Shown here: piece after piece, positions 45,701-56,697 of the stretch
How positions within the stretch are numbered: position 1 is the stretch's first letter
How the letters are laid out: every line of letters begins with the position of its first letter
Assembly (NCBI GenBank): GCA_963402885.1
Contig: OY727094.1
Coordinates: 17,362,501-17,426,500, forward strand
Direction of reading: 5' to 3'
From: Antedon bifida
Taxonomy: Eukaryota > Echinodermata > Crinoidea > Comatulida > Antedonidae
Length of the DNA stretch: 64,000 bases
The notes under the pieces: model-generated
Databases searched by the model: none
Told to the model about the DNA's origin: nothing
What the model saw: the letters and a program-made list of their open reading frames with translations, nothing else
Translations under genes and position numbers: made by a program

Positions 45701-46294
45701 TGAAAACCTGAGTTATGATGCTATGTCCTAAAACAGCAATATATCCATGTTGCATGACAATTCTTTTACTACAGTGACATACTTTAAGAAGTATGAATGA
45801 AAAAATGTCTAAGTAACAGAAAAAAAAAATGATTTACAGAACACCTAATGTAGTCACAACTATAAATGTATTTTTCAATTTGATTGATTCAAATGTCCAA
45901 ATAGAAAAAGACAAAAAGTATTTTATTTAATTATTCTATTCACAAAAATATTGTCTGCTAGGTAGGCCTATTATAAGCCTAGAGGCCTAGGCTAACTCTA
46001 TTAGTGAGGTAACCATCATTTGGTTTTTAGAAAATCATAACATTTAAAGAGTACACGAATACTCACTATTAAACAATAGTTTAACTTTAATTTATATAAT
46101 GTCAGTTAATCAAAATGGTCATTTTAATTTCAAAACATGCCACTAGCTTAGCTTACTCTAGTAATGCACATTAATTGTATTCCTACTAGATATAAACCAA
46201 CATTTAATCCAGTAGCCCAATGGTATTCATATACAACATGTGAGTTCACATGTTTACTAAGGCATTTTTAGCATACATACACAAAATTATTATA

Positions 46295-46620
46295 TTATGA
46301 TTTTTTTTATTTGATTTGATTTGTTCAATATTCAATAAATGTTCTCCATACATATATTAAAAATACATACAAAAATAATTATATAAACACTTGTGATAAC
46401 CAACAAAAAACATAGTATGTGTGGAAGGAAACCTATATAAGTTAAAAAACTTTACGCCTAGGCTCCCAGAAATAAATAATAAAAAAGTTGGGAAGAAGAT
46501 GATACAAAATATGATATTATATCCAAATAAAAAGGAAGGAGAATTGAAAACATCAGACAGTCGAAGATTCAGGCAAGCTCATTGAAAAAAAGGTAATTTT
46601 TAAAGAATACCAAAGATGGA
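46295..46620 (-). mobile_element. LINE 3' end fragment with (ATTTG)n tail
   Basis: TTTATTTGATTTGATTTG on plus reads on minus as a CAAAT-repeat tail plus A-run. The adjoining 300 bp looks like a 3' UTR without an open frame. Confidence 0.35.
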
Positions 46621-46969
46621 GTTAAAAAAAATTAAATTTTTGGGGTGCCTACCCATCGAGTAATACAATTATAAAATTATAAACTAACCCTCTTACTGTA
46701 TTGATAATACTCCAGGAATATTAAATATTTTAAATTGTATTGAACAATTTGTATTAATTAAATAAATTTTTCTATTTCTGATGATTATTATTTATTATTA
46801 AATTCCTTTTACATATCACTATTACATACTGTCATGTGAATAACCTTAGTGTAGAGAACCCAAATTCTTATTTACAGTAAAATTGAAGTGCTATGAACAT
46901 CTCTGAGTGAAGACATAGTTGCTCTGCATAATATTTAATTCCCAACAGTTGATCATTCGGCAAATCTAA

Positions 46970-47460
46970 AGGCATGGGTACAGTAGCTTAGCAGCTGACA
47001 TAAATACTAGGATTGACAAGGAAAGAGCATAACTAAAGCAAGGCTAACAATCATTGCTAAACAGAAATGTTATGGAACTTCAAAGTAAAACTAAGGATAA
47101 ATTTAAAGCTACAACGGATAGTTTGACATGAATGTGTGAAGCATCAAATCTAAACAGGATACTTTAGCTACATGGAAGCTGAATTGCTACAAGTTGAAAG
47201 GCATTCTAACAACCTAAGATTTGGTGACATCAAGGAAAAGATCAAATGCAACTTGTAAAGGACACATTTAAAACTGATCTTGGCTTAAATAAAATTTTAT
47301 AGAAAATGCACACTGAACTGGAAAAATTAAGGTGAAGATCTATGCCTAAGACACATTATCATTTGTAGAGATCCATTGTGATTCAAAAAGCTAAGGCTAT
47401 GATTTGAAGACAACAACCTTTTATGTGATAGATGATCTGCCGGCTACCATCTTTGTTATA
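46970..47460 (+). pseudogene. Decayed Tx1/L1-type ORF1 relic
   Basis: Plus-strand text MEAELLQVERHSNNLRFGDI, then VKDTFKTDLGLNK, FEKMHTELEK and VIDDLPATIF in shifting frames matches the coiled-coil end and RRM-like block of ORF1p (compare RYTRSFNLRFGGI and VTDDLPYKD in LINE-C). Stops are frequent. Confidence 0.5.
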
Positions 47461-48333
47461 TGCATAATGTATTTAATAAAATATGTTATGAACATTTTAG
47501 AATACAATTATTGGTTTTTATTTATTACAAAATACGACCAGATCTATTATTGACAAAAGAACTATCTGATTAGCTTTTTATAAATCAATAAAACAAAAAA
47601 GAATTCTATAATTGGCTTTATTTAAGTCAACTGAAATATAATAACATAGAACATTTTGCTGTTATTATAAATTAATTGTTTTCAAGATATAAATCATGAA
47701 GGTTTTGTAATATTGTGGGAGAATTCAACATTGTTTTAATCAAATTAATAAGCATAATCTAATTAATAATTATTTTATACCATCTTATCAATTATTGTTC
47801 TTTTTTCCCAACGAGAACTTAAAAAAAAAAAATGAATGCAGAACTTATTTTTACACACATTTTTACAGACATCTCTGATCATTTACCTACTGTATTATAA
47901 AAATAATTGACTATGATTAACTTTAAAATAGGTTGATGTTCCTGACCATTCATACTGAATTAGAGATATAGGTGCATTTTGCAACTGATTGGTCTAAACT
48001 ATACAGTTAATTCTAATGTTTGATACATTTTTTTTATAAACTTTTTGCAATTCAAGAAAAAAAAACACTAAAACAACTATGGATGACACCCCTCTACCCA
48101 CCCCACCTAAATAAATTTAGTAAACATAAACTTTAACAAATTCATAAATGTTCCGATATCTCAAGATATAAAAAGTATAGCAACATTATTACTGCACTTC
48201 AAATGAAAAAATGCTACAAGACTAAATTCAATCAGATTAAATGTAACATTTTTTAAAAATTGAGAAGTAAAAAAATCTGTAATTAATCCTGGTAAAGAAA
48301 GTAAAAATACATATGAATGATGAATATGTTTAT
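47461..48333. other. Intronic sequence, nothing recognised
   Basis: AT-rich, short frames only, up to the Penelope-like element. Confidence 0.4.
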
Positions 48334-50898
48334 AATACAAACCTAAATAAATCAATGTTAACTTTTTGGTTAAACCAGTTGACAAGTACTTACTTGCTAC
48401 TCACACCCCCGAGTCTACGTCTCAGCTGTCCAATAAACACGGAAAAAGCTCACAGCATCATAAAACAAGCGGAAAAACAACTAATAAGAGAACGGATTAG
48501 GGTAATCACCAACAATATAGAAAATCTAGATCAAAGAAAAGTAGTACTAGAAAGAAAACTAGATCAAAATATTACGAACGGGGGGGATAGGAACAATATC
48601 CGGAACTTCATACAGAAATGTCAAGAGTCAGAGTTTATCAAAACAAAGGAACGACATGTAAACAAACTCTCATGGTGGGAAGAAAAGGCGAAGAAACTAA
48701 GAAATAACATAAACAAAAAAATAGATTTGAACGGCACGATATTGAAAGAAAAATGGGTAGTAAATTTGTCAGACAGGATTCTATCACCGATCGAGCACGA
48801 CATACTAGAAAAAGGCCTGAATTTTGCGATTGCCAAAGAAACGCTACCCATCCAGGATGTGATCGTAGCCACTGAAGTAGCCTGTGAACAAATAACTGAA
48901 GCGGAAAGAGATATTGTACGAGGTAAGGTTACTAGCATTTTAAAAACCACCAAACCACCACAAACAAATATCACAAAAGAGCAACATTCAGCCATACATA
49001 GCCTTAAAAAAGACAAAAACATCATGATCTTACCGGCAGATAAAGGCAGAGCTACGGTGATCATGAACACCCCTGATTACAAACGTAAGGTAAACACCAT
49101 GATGAAAGATGGGGATGTGTACGAAAAACTTAAAAAGGACCCTACAAAGAAATACAAGAGAAACCTTGTGGAAATCCTAAACAGATTACTAGAAGAAAAG
49201 AAAATAACATATCAATGGAAAACCAAACTCTTCCCCACTGCAGAAATCATCCCACGACTATACTGCACACCTAAAATCCACAAACAGAACAATCCATTAC
49301 GCCCAATCGTAGACAATATCAACACAATATACTACGAAGTCTCCAAATTGCTCTCAAAATTATTATCACCGTTGGTTGGAAACACAGAATTCCATGTGGA
49401 AAACTCTAAACAATTAGCAGTCGACATAAAAGCACTGAACAACATAGACATAGAAAAACACACACTTGTATCCTTTGATGTTATATCTCTATTCACAAAG
49501 ACACCTATAAAACCAACAATCAATATAACACACAACACTTTACTGAAAGAAACTAAGATCCTGGAACAAGTCCAAAGAAAATTAAACACCAATTTGAAAA
49601 CGGAGGACATCATGGAGCTGTTAAGCCTAGTTCTTAACACGACATATTTCACATTTAATGGTGATATTTACAGACAAAAAGAGGGAATGGCAATGGGCAG
49701 TCCTGTCAGCCCCATAATGGCAAATATATTCATGGAAGACTTGGAACAACGTGCCACAGAAACAGCACCATCACATATCAAACCGATTTTCTGGCGCAGA
49801 TATGTAGACGATGTCTTGGCAATTGTACCAATTGGATTTGAAGAAGAACTCCTCCAACATCTAAACACCATTGACCAGACAGGCCAAATAAAATTCACTA
49901 TGGAGAACATGAAAAACAACACCATCCCTTTTCTCGATACTCTAATCACTATTCAAGACAATGGTAACATAAAAACATCAGTGTACAGAAAATCGACACA
50001 CACAGACCAATACCTACACTTTCAATCAAATCATCCACTCGAACACAAACTTAGCGTAGTCAACACCCTAGTGGACAGATGTGAATCCATCGTATCAACA
50101 GAAGAAGGACAAAAACAAGAAATGAGCCATATAAAAGCAGCTTTATCAACATGCGGATATCCAGACTGGAGTTTTAAAAGAGTTAAAGACAAAAGGGAAC
50201 ATAGAAAAGCAAACAAAGACAAAGAAATAACAACAGATAAAGAAAAATCCAGAGTCAACATTGGTTTACCGTATGTCGAAGGGATGACTCAAAGGCTAAG
50301 AAGAACATTGAAACAGCACAATATAAATACATATATCACTCCCAAAAACAAATTAAGAGAAAGTCTCGTTCATCCTAAAGACAAGATTGACAAAGATCAA
50401 CAGTGTGGTATAGTCTACCAAGTAGGTTGCCACAACTGCAAGAAGGTATACATAGGGGAAACAGGCAGAGCATTAAAAACAAGAATAATAGAACACAAAA
50501 CAGACGTGGAAAAAAATACGGTAGGGACAAGAACCAGGAGCGCTCGCCACTCACAATCTAAAATTCTACACAAATCAGCTATCACAGATCACGCCACCAT
50601 AGAAAATCACATACCGGATTTTGAAAATACAAAAATATTAGACAAAGAACAACACTACTTATCAAGAAAAATAAAAGAAGCCATTTGGATAAGAAAAACA
50701 AATATGAACATCAACAGAGACCAGGGAGGACATGAACTGAGCCACATCTATGATGACTTAATAAAAAGGGACACCCGAGCATCCAAAGGGGGACACCAGC
50801 AGAAAGCTGAACATCAGACGAAAGATGGCGCAAGTCACCGAACTATGACGAATGACAGAATATCATGTCAACGTCATTTGCGTGATCAAGGCTACTGA
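48313..50898 (+). CDS. PLE polyprotein: reverse transcriptase + GIY-YIG endonuclease
   Basis: 861 codons, no interruption. The first Met (48313) lies outside the element and the next (48355) lies in the inverted repeat, so the native start is uncertain. RT blocks: ADKGRATVIM, YCTPKIHKQNNPLRPIV, LVSFDVISLFTKTPI, GMAMGSPVSPIMANIFMEDL, catalytic RYVDDVLAI (about 495-500) and NNTIPFLDTLI. A CCHH-type spacer CGIVYQVGCHNCKKVYIGET at about 697-716 begins the GIY-YIG domain, whose catalytic Arg lies in GRALKTRIIEH. It ends with HYLSRKIKEAIWIRK, as in Poseidon/Neptune-type PLEs. Length is typical of EN-positive PLEs. Confidence 0.95.
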   Translation: MNDEYVYNTNLNKSMLTFWLNQLTSTYLLLTPPSLRLSCPINTEKAHSIIKQAEKQLIRERIRVITNNIENLDQRKVVLERKLDQNITNGGDRNNIRNFIQKCQESEFIKTKERHVNKLSWWEEKAKKLRNNINKKIDLNGTILKEKWVVNLSDRILSPIEHDILEKGLNFAIAKETLPIQDVIVATEVACEQITEAERDIVRGKVTSILKTTKPPQTNITKEQHSAIHSLKKDKNIMILPADKGRATVIMNTPDYKRKVNTMMKDGDVYEKLKKDPTKKYKRNLVEILNRLLEEKKITYQWKTKLFPTAEIIPRLYCTPKIHKQNNPLRPIVDNINTIYYEVSKLLSKLLSPLVGNTEFHVENSKQLAVDIKALNNIDIEKHTLVSFDVISLFTKTPIKPTINITHNTLLKETKILEQVQRKLNTNLKTEDIMELLSLVLNTTYFTFNGDIYRQKEGMAMGSPVSPIMANIFMEDLEQRATETAPSHIKPIFWRRYVDDVLAIVPIGFEEELLQHLNTIDQTGQIKFTMENMKNNTIPFLDTLITIQDNGNIKTSVYRKSTHTDQYLHFQSNHPLEHKLSVVNTLVDRCESIVSTEEGQKQEMSHIKAALSTCGYPDWSFKRVKDKREHRKANKDKEITTDKEKSRVNIGLPYVEGMTQRLRRTLKQHNINTYITPKNKLRESLVHPKDKIDKDQQCGIVYQVGCHNCKKVYIGETGRALKTRIIEHKTDVEKNTVGTRTRSARHSQSKILHKSAITDHATIENHIPDFENTKILDKEQHYLSRKIKEAIWIRKTNMNINRDQGGHELSHIYDDLIKRDTRASKGGHQQKAEHQTKDGASHRTMTNDRISCQRHLRDQGY

Positions 50899-51001
50899 AA
50901 GTAGCTGAAACGTAGCAAGTAAGTACTTGTCAACTGGTTTAACCAAAAAGTTAACATTGATTTATTTAATATATATTTGAAACCAGATGAAATTTTTTGA
51001 G
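48347..51001 (+). mobile_element. Intact Penelope-like element (PLE)
   Basis: Flanked by a 13-bp direct duplication AATACAAACCTAA (48334-48346, 51002-51014). It contains a single long ORF with an RT and a C-terminal GIY-YIG endonuclease, and is bounded by perfect 57-bp inverted repeats (48344-48400 and 50912-50968, TAAATAAATCAATGTTAACT.. and complement). A 33-bp extension follows the right repeat. PLEs prime reverse transcription at a nick made by GIY-YIG and often show complex terminal repeats and variable target duplications. The exact repeats and open ORF suggest recent insertion. Confidence 0.95.
50880..50935 (+). ncRNA. Degenerate hammerhead-like fold at PLE 3' repeat
   Basis: GTGATCAAGGCTACTGAAAG + TAGCTGAAAC: a stem AGGCTAC/GTAGCT is flanked by a TGATCA-type core and GAAAC, and CAAGTA/TACTTG follows as a second stem. 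The core deviates from CUGANGA (GTGATCA), so this is suggestive only. Confidence 0.3.
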
Positions 51002-51014
51002 AATACAAACCTAA

Positions 51015-51449
51015 TTAGCCAGAATTCAGTGATTATTTTTCAAAAATGTGTAGAACTACCTGTAATTCTATATTCCTAAAAATACCAAAGACCTAATCTC
51101 TTAATTACCACCTCACATATAGCCTCTCATTTATATCTAAAACAGAAGTGCTTAATATAATTAATAATTTGAATTCTAGTAAAGGTTGAGGGGCATGATT
51201 CTTAAAAAGGTTGCTCCATTAATTATAAGCCATCACTCATGATGGGTTCTGTACCTAATCATTTTAAAAGTTAATCCTGTACTTAAAAACGGATACTTTT
51301 ATACCAATCTTAATTTTACACTTTTTTTTTTTTTTTTTTTCAAAAAATAATAAAAAATGTATGCATACAATACCACTTTTCATGCTTTTCTTGAACTCAC
51401 TAATTCCGTTAATACTGCATTTGAAAACAATTAATTTTATGATGTACTT
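51015..51449. other. Intronic sequence, nothing recognised
   Basis: AT-rich with a T-run at 51322-51340. No feature identified. Confidence 0.4.
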
Positions 51450-52170
51450 TTCTAGATTTATCAAAAAATGTTGATGTTGTTAACCTTGATATTTTCAAAT
51501 TGTTTCACAATGGTATTTTGAGGCCTTTCTTAGATTGGTTTAAAAGCTATTTTACAGATCAAAATCATTATTTCAAATTAATAATTAGTGAATCTTCCAG
51601 ACCTTTTTTTTGCAGATGATACAACTTTATTATATTTTAATAACAATATTGATGTCTTGTTGAAATTTTTTAATTTAGAGTTAAATAAGCTAGTGAATGG
51701 TTCACTACAAAACAGATATTAATTAATACGGCTAAAACTAATTGTATTAGATATAAACTTACACACAACAATTGTTATGTTTTTTAATAGAAAATTAATT
51801 TAAAGAAAAAGTGAAGTATCATTCCTCGGTCTTTTAGATTATTGGCTGCCAACAATTTTTATTGTTATTTAATTTTAAATAAAATATCTAAATATATTGG
51901 TATTCTAAAGAAATTAAAATAAAATGTTTTACTTATAAAGTACTGTAACATTGTTTGGGCTGGTGATTACGCCCCCTCTAATCCGAGAGTGAAGGTTTAG
52001 CAATTATAAACCAACAAATGATGCTTAACCACAAAATTAAGTATTTAACAAAAATATATATAAATTTTTTAATTGACAAACCAAGCGAGTTGTACACTAC
52101 TTATTCAATCACTTTTATGTTGGTAAAATGAGGTTTGCTATGTTTTTGGAGGATTGCAGAGTTTGACAAT
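51450..52170 (+). pseudogene. Decayed LINE reverse transcriptase
   Basis: The plus strand gives LSKNVDVVNLDIF, ILRPFLDWFKSYFTDQNHYF, then (internal deletion) FFADDTTLLYFNNNIDVLLK and LNKL. This matches the RT order lDf.kAFD..., W..SYl..R and FADDT, with the GVPQG block lost. Strong AT drift and multiple frames show age. Confidence 0.6.
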
Positions 52171-52228
52171 TATTTTAAACAAAAAACTGATGTTTTACCC
52201 CAAATATAAGTGGAATAGTCTTGATTTA

Positions 52229-52563
52229 AAGATGTATTGTCCCCCAAAATCATGAAAAATAAAGATTTTTAAAATCGGACTTTGAATAGGCCATTTTGCA
52301 GTTTTAATTTCCATAAGAAAAAAAACGGGGGAAAAAAATTATTTCACCTATAAAAAGACAAAATAAACAGTTAAATTACCCAAAAACTCATTGTCTTCCA
52401 GACAATTTGACCATTTTTTGCTTTAAATTAAATTTAAATTTTTTTAATTAAATTTTCTCAGGTAAATACATTTTTTTCAGACCCAATTTTTTGTGAGAGT
52501 GAATAACTATTATGTGACATTAAAATAACATATTCAACAAAAAAATTTAAAAAAATATATCTT
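52229..52563. mobile_element. TA-flanked MITE, copy 2
   Basis: Begins AAGATGTATTGTCCCCCAAA after TA (52227-52228), and its degraded right end (ATATCTT) is followed by TA at 52564. The interior matches 31768-32060 in reverse orientation, with an extra 40-50 bp. Confidence 0.8.
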
Positions 52564-52565
52564 TA

Positions 52566-53500
52566 ACCATTGTTTCTAATTGTAAAAACTTTTAAATGAT
52601 ATTTGAAAAATCATTATCTGTCCAACTACTTTTCTGATGAAATAATATGCTATTGTCTATATTTCTGTTGATTTTATTTATTTATTTTAAGTTCCTGTAT
52701 GGTTATTACCTTTATTCATGTATTTTATTTTATATATTTTCATGCTACTTTTTAAACAAATTGTGTAACCTAAACATATTTTCTGTTTTGTATTCATTTG
52801 ACCATTACGGGAAAAATTGTATTGAACTTTAACTAGATAATATTGTTATTTGATTTTCAACTCATCACAAGTCCTCAAAATGAGTGCTTATGTTTTTCAT
52901 ATGTACATTTGGATAAAAGAAAAAGCCAGTATACAATCTAAATTAATAGTTGTGTATTGAATCAGGGCAATTATTAAATACATTCCTAAGTCAATGTTCA
53001 TTTTATTTTGATTCCAAATCTGAGGGAATAATTAATTTATGTGTGAAATTATAGGACAATTCTCAATAAAAAAACTTTACTGCTAGAACATTAGATGAAG
53101 GAGAAACCTCAATCATTGAATGTCAGTAACAGAATAAATACATTCTTATATAATTGACAGAAAGTGAAAAGGTGTAGTTTATAAAACTAATCAAAGCTTT
53201 AACATCTACAAGAAATAATTCAGAAACAGAAAGACTTGGTTCCATAGTTTTATATCACAATACTGTAAATGAAATTCTGTATTATCTAAAATAAAACAAG
53301 GTTTGGGTAAAAGGAAAATTAACATTAAGTGCATATTTTATTAATTTTTTACAAAAATACTAGATAGTGTAAATTGATATTGGTTATTTAAAATATAAAT
53401 AATTCAGTGTTTAAGAACTTTTGGTGGTTGGACATTATTGTTGGACACAGATACCTGGGTCTTTATACATTCTGATAGAGGGTAGAAGGCATGGGACCAC
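52566..53500. other. Intronic sequence, nothing recognised
   Basis: Very AT-rich (T-rich near 52650-52760). No gene or element found. Confidence 0.4.
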
Positions 53501-53554
53501 ATTAGCACTATTTAGTCAATGAAATCAACTAGTAGCCACATGCTAGAAAGATGT

Positions 53555-53690
53555 CCTATTCACGCTGCTGTGCTGTTTAAGGATATTTTACGAAGATGTG
53601 GGTACAATGAGTATCTATTTGGACTGCATAGCATTCGCTGGGTTGGTGTTACTGCAGCCGCTAACGCAGGGGTTGAAGGAGGTTGTTAAA
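53555..53690 (+). pseudogene. Tyrosine recombinase fragment (DIRS/Ngaro/Crypton type)
   Basis: The frame at 53555 reads PIHAAVLFKDILRRCGYNEY then LFGLHSIRWVGVTAAANAGV and stops at 53687. HSIR is the conserved H-x-x-R pair of tyrosine recombinases, and the following (W)VG.TAAANAGV is the helix that packs beside it (pattern HS.R.G.AT..A..G). The catalytic Tyr block is not recognisable downstream, so this is a fragment. Confidence 0.6.
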
Positions 53691-54150
53691 AAGCAAGACC
53701 GATGAAAGGTAGGCCACATGTTAAAGGTTTCCCAGTCGTTGGGCTTATAGTAATGTTGTTATATGCATTCAGCCATATGTATACTGTGAATAAAGTGTCT
53801 GTAGACAAGCAATTTTACGTCTCTTGTCTGTTATTTAACATTCTTGATACGGTGCTCTACTACAGGGGAAGCGAAGTAGGACCATTCTCTCTTAAAGGGT
53901 GGAATCGGGAAGTTTACTGTACTACTAAACTATAGCACAAAAATAAAAATTTGAAGTTGCATAAAAACACCAGAAACGTAAACATTATATTACATATATT
54001 TAGCCATCTGATAATATTTTTTACCACACTGTTTATTTTTCCTTTATTATAGCACAATAAAATCCAAAAATTATTAAACATAGGGGAAATTATGGATTGA
54101 TAATTATTAGAATGTATGATCAAAAGAAATTTGTTGTCTATTAAGACTAA

Positions 54151-54682
54151 TATATTGGTCCCATGACAGAATTCAGCCTGTTAAAGCTATAAAAAGTTAA
54201 TAAATGAATTACTTAATGAGGTATTGTAGTAGTAAAATAAACATTTTCTACGCATATTATTAGTCAAAAAATGAAAAAATTAAAAATATTGCTAAATGTG
54301 TATGAAATTGGTCTGAATCAAATCAATAAAGTAAGATTAATTCTATCTTTTTATCCATTGTTATGGGATATAGTTTTATTGAATTTAATCTTTTAATAGA
54401 TAAATCTTAATTAATATTGGTCCCATGACAGAATTCAGCCTGTTAAAGCTATAAAAAAGTTAATAAATGAATTACTTAATGAGGTATTGTAGTAGTAAAA
54501 TAAACATTTTCTATGCATATTAGGCCTATTAGTCAAAAAATGAAAAAATTAAAAATATTGCTAAATGTGTATGAAATTGGTCTGAATCAAATCAATAAAG
54601 TAAGATTAATTTTATCTTTTTATCCATTGTTATGGGATATAGTTTTATTGAATTTAATCTTTTAATAGATAAATCTTAATTT
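54151..54682. repeat. 262-bp tandem duplication
   Basis: 54151-54412 is repeated at 54413-54682 (TATTGGTCCCATGACAGAAT..GATAAATCTTAAT) with a few substitutions and a TAGGCCTA insertion in the second copy. Confidence 0.93.
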
Positions 54683-55448
54683 ACTTCGTGAACATGAATG
54701 TAAATTGAAAAGATAGGACCATATTCAACTGAAACAAGAATGAACCAAGGTCAATATTAGTTTAATAAAAAAGATTGTTCTGAAATAGAATCTACAAAAA
54801 TTAAGAGTTTATAAACAACTGTAATACACTTATATAATGGAAAGTCATTTACATCCCTTGATTAAAATATAAAGTGATGCTACAATAACTTGGCATATAT
54901 ATATTTGTAAAATTGTTAAATAGCTTGTACTGAAATTTGAAATTTGTCTATATAAGTTCTTTTAAAAGTAATCTTTTAACATGAATGTTAGAAAATGTTA
55001 AACTTTTTAAAATTATTAAAGTTGAACCTTATACATATAGGTATATTTATCCTCAAAACAGTTTTGTTTGATAATGTTGGATGATGGAGATAATTATGAA
55101 TGAATACAACATGATAAAAGTGGAAAATAATTACAGCAACTGCAGACTTTGCAAAGCACTAGTGATCATCATTGTCAGTGGTCTAAAATATTTCATAATG
55201 TTAAATTTTGGATACACTCTGAACTTGTTACAGTTGTGTAGAACATTTAAGTCTAGTTCAGCTTTCTTGTGTTTCTTAGTTGTTTAGTGTTAAACAATTT
55301 ACTATAATTTACTATGTGTGTATGTATATTTAAATAAATGTTTAAGAAATAAAGATTTTTTTCAATAGACTAAAAATATTGAAATGGATCAATCATCACC
55401 TAGTTATGCTAATGATGATTTTTATTTTTACAAATTTTGTATGACATT
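54683..55448. other. Intronic sequence, nothing recognised
   Basis: AT-rich, short frames only. Confidence 0.4.
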
Positions 55449-55783
55449 GGGCTTGTTTCTGCTGCATAAAAATAACCGGTTAAAATCGGTGTGAATAAAT
55501 AAAAATCGGTGTGAATAAATTAACTCCACTTTCTTGGCAGCAGAAACAGGACAAATTTGTAACCGGTTAAAACGCAGAGCAAAATCACCGGTTAAAAACA
55601 CCAATTTAAATCGGTGTTAGAACGCCGTTTAACCGGTTATCACTGAGCAATTCTTAGCTGCTACACGAAATAACGGTTATTTGATTGACAGTTGTGACCC
55701 CGGGTCAGATACCGTCGCGTACCATGTGTGTTTTCCTTGTGGTTTTGACAGTCGAACGAAGAAGTGAACATGTATGTGGATGA

Positions 55784-56697
55784 ATGAAAATCACAACATA
55801 TGTTATTCAGTTGTGGGGGGAAGAGAAAGTGCGGGGAAGTATGGCAGGCAATAGAAAAGATTCACAGATATATAAGAGCATTTTTGCGAAAGTAAAAGAG
55901 GAATTCGGGGTGGAGTTCCGAACTACCCAAGCTAAACAATTTGAGGCTTCAATACACGCTCGCGAAGGGTAGGCCTATGGTCCTATAAACATCAAACGGA
56001 AACAAAAGGGACTCAGAATGTTGCAAATACCTACCAAACAAGAATAGATAATGGTTAATTAATTATGAAAACCCAAATTTTATAGCAAAAATCGTCCGAA
56101 TTTATGTTAAAAACAATGAATTTAGCAACAAAAACTGAAACCAAACGAGCGTATTTATGGCATGCCCTTAGTGCCTTTAATAGGAGAACAATGAACAATC
56201 TGATTGTTTTACATAATATAATTTTTTAGAAAAAGGTTATCAGAGCCTTTGATAATATATTAAATATAATTTTATTAAGCATAGAAATGTTTTATTATTT
56301 ATTTTAGTACATAAATATACGAAATAATGTTCAATACTCATTGTTCTATTAAAAGGCACTATGTGCGTGTGATATTCTATGACTTGGATACTCTCATTTG
56401 ATTTCAGTTTTTGTGGCTAAACTCAATGTTTTTAACATAAATTTGGACGATTTTTGCTATAAAAGTTGGGTTTTCATAATTAATTAACAATTATCTACTC
56501 TCGTTTGGTAGGTATTGCAACGTTCTGAGTCTTGTTTTTGTTTCCGTTTGATGTTTAGTAGGACCGCGCTCGCGAAAGACAACAGTCGTTCAGCTCAGGT
56601 GGGAAGGGAATTAGGCAAGATAATAATTATCCTAGGCGATCGGGCGCTGCACAACCCTCCCCATGTTATTGAAGGTGCCATGAGAATTAATGTAAAT
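55784..56697 (+). pseudogene. Trihelix/Myb-SANT-like DNA-binding protein, split
   Basis: First half (55784-55966): TTYVIQLWGEEKVRGSMAGN, then YKSIFAKVKEEFGVEFRTTQ and KQFEASI, a trihelix domain (LW....V...L.g......Y..I...L...G...T..Q...K...L). Second half (56567-56697): LAKDNSRSAQVGR, ILGDRALHNPPHVIEG, matching the usual KDNNR.SG.GR...F..L...LG.RP...PP tail of this family. A 600-bp fold-back insert separates them, and the two halves are in different frames, so an extra indel has also occurred. Confidence 0.65.
55967..56566. mobile_element. 600-bp fold-back MITE with about 200-bp inverted arms
   Basis: Arms pair from GGTCCTATAAACATCAAACG (55979) with its complement ending at 56565, and continue through ACCTACCAAAC, TTAATTAATTATGAAAACCC, ATTTATGTTAAAAACA and GTGCCTTTAATAG for about 200 bp. 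The spacer is only about 150 bp. The 10-bp duplication CGCTCGCGAA is at 55957-55966 and 56567-56576. The left end carries 12 extra bases (GGGTAGGCCTAT). Confidence 0.88.

Noticed and set aside
48344..50968. DNA transposon, because of 57-bp terminal inverted repeats
   Set aside because: The ORF is unmistakably PLE reverse transcriptase plus GIY-YIG, and the target duplication is 13 bp.
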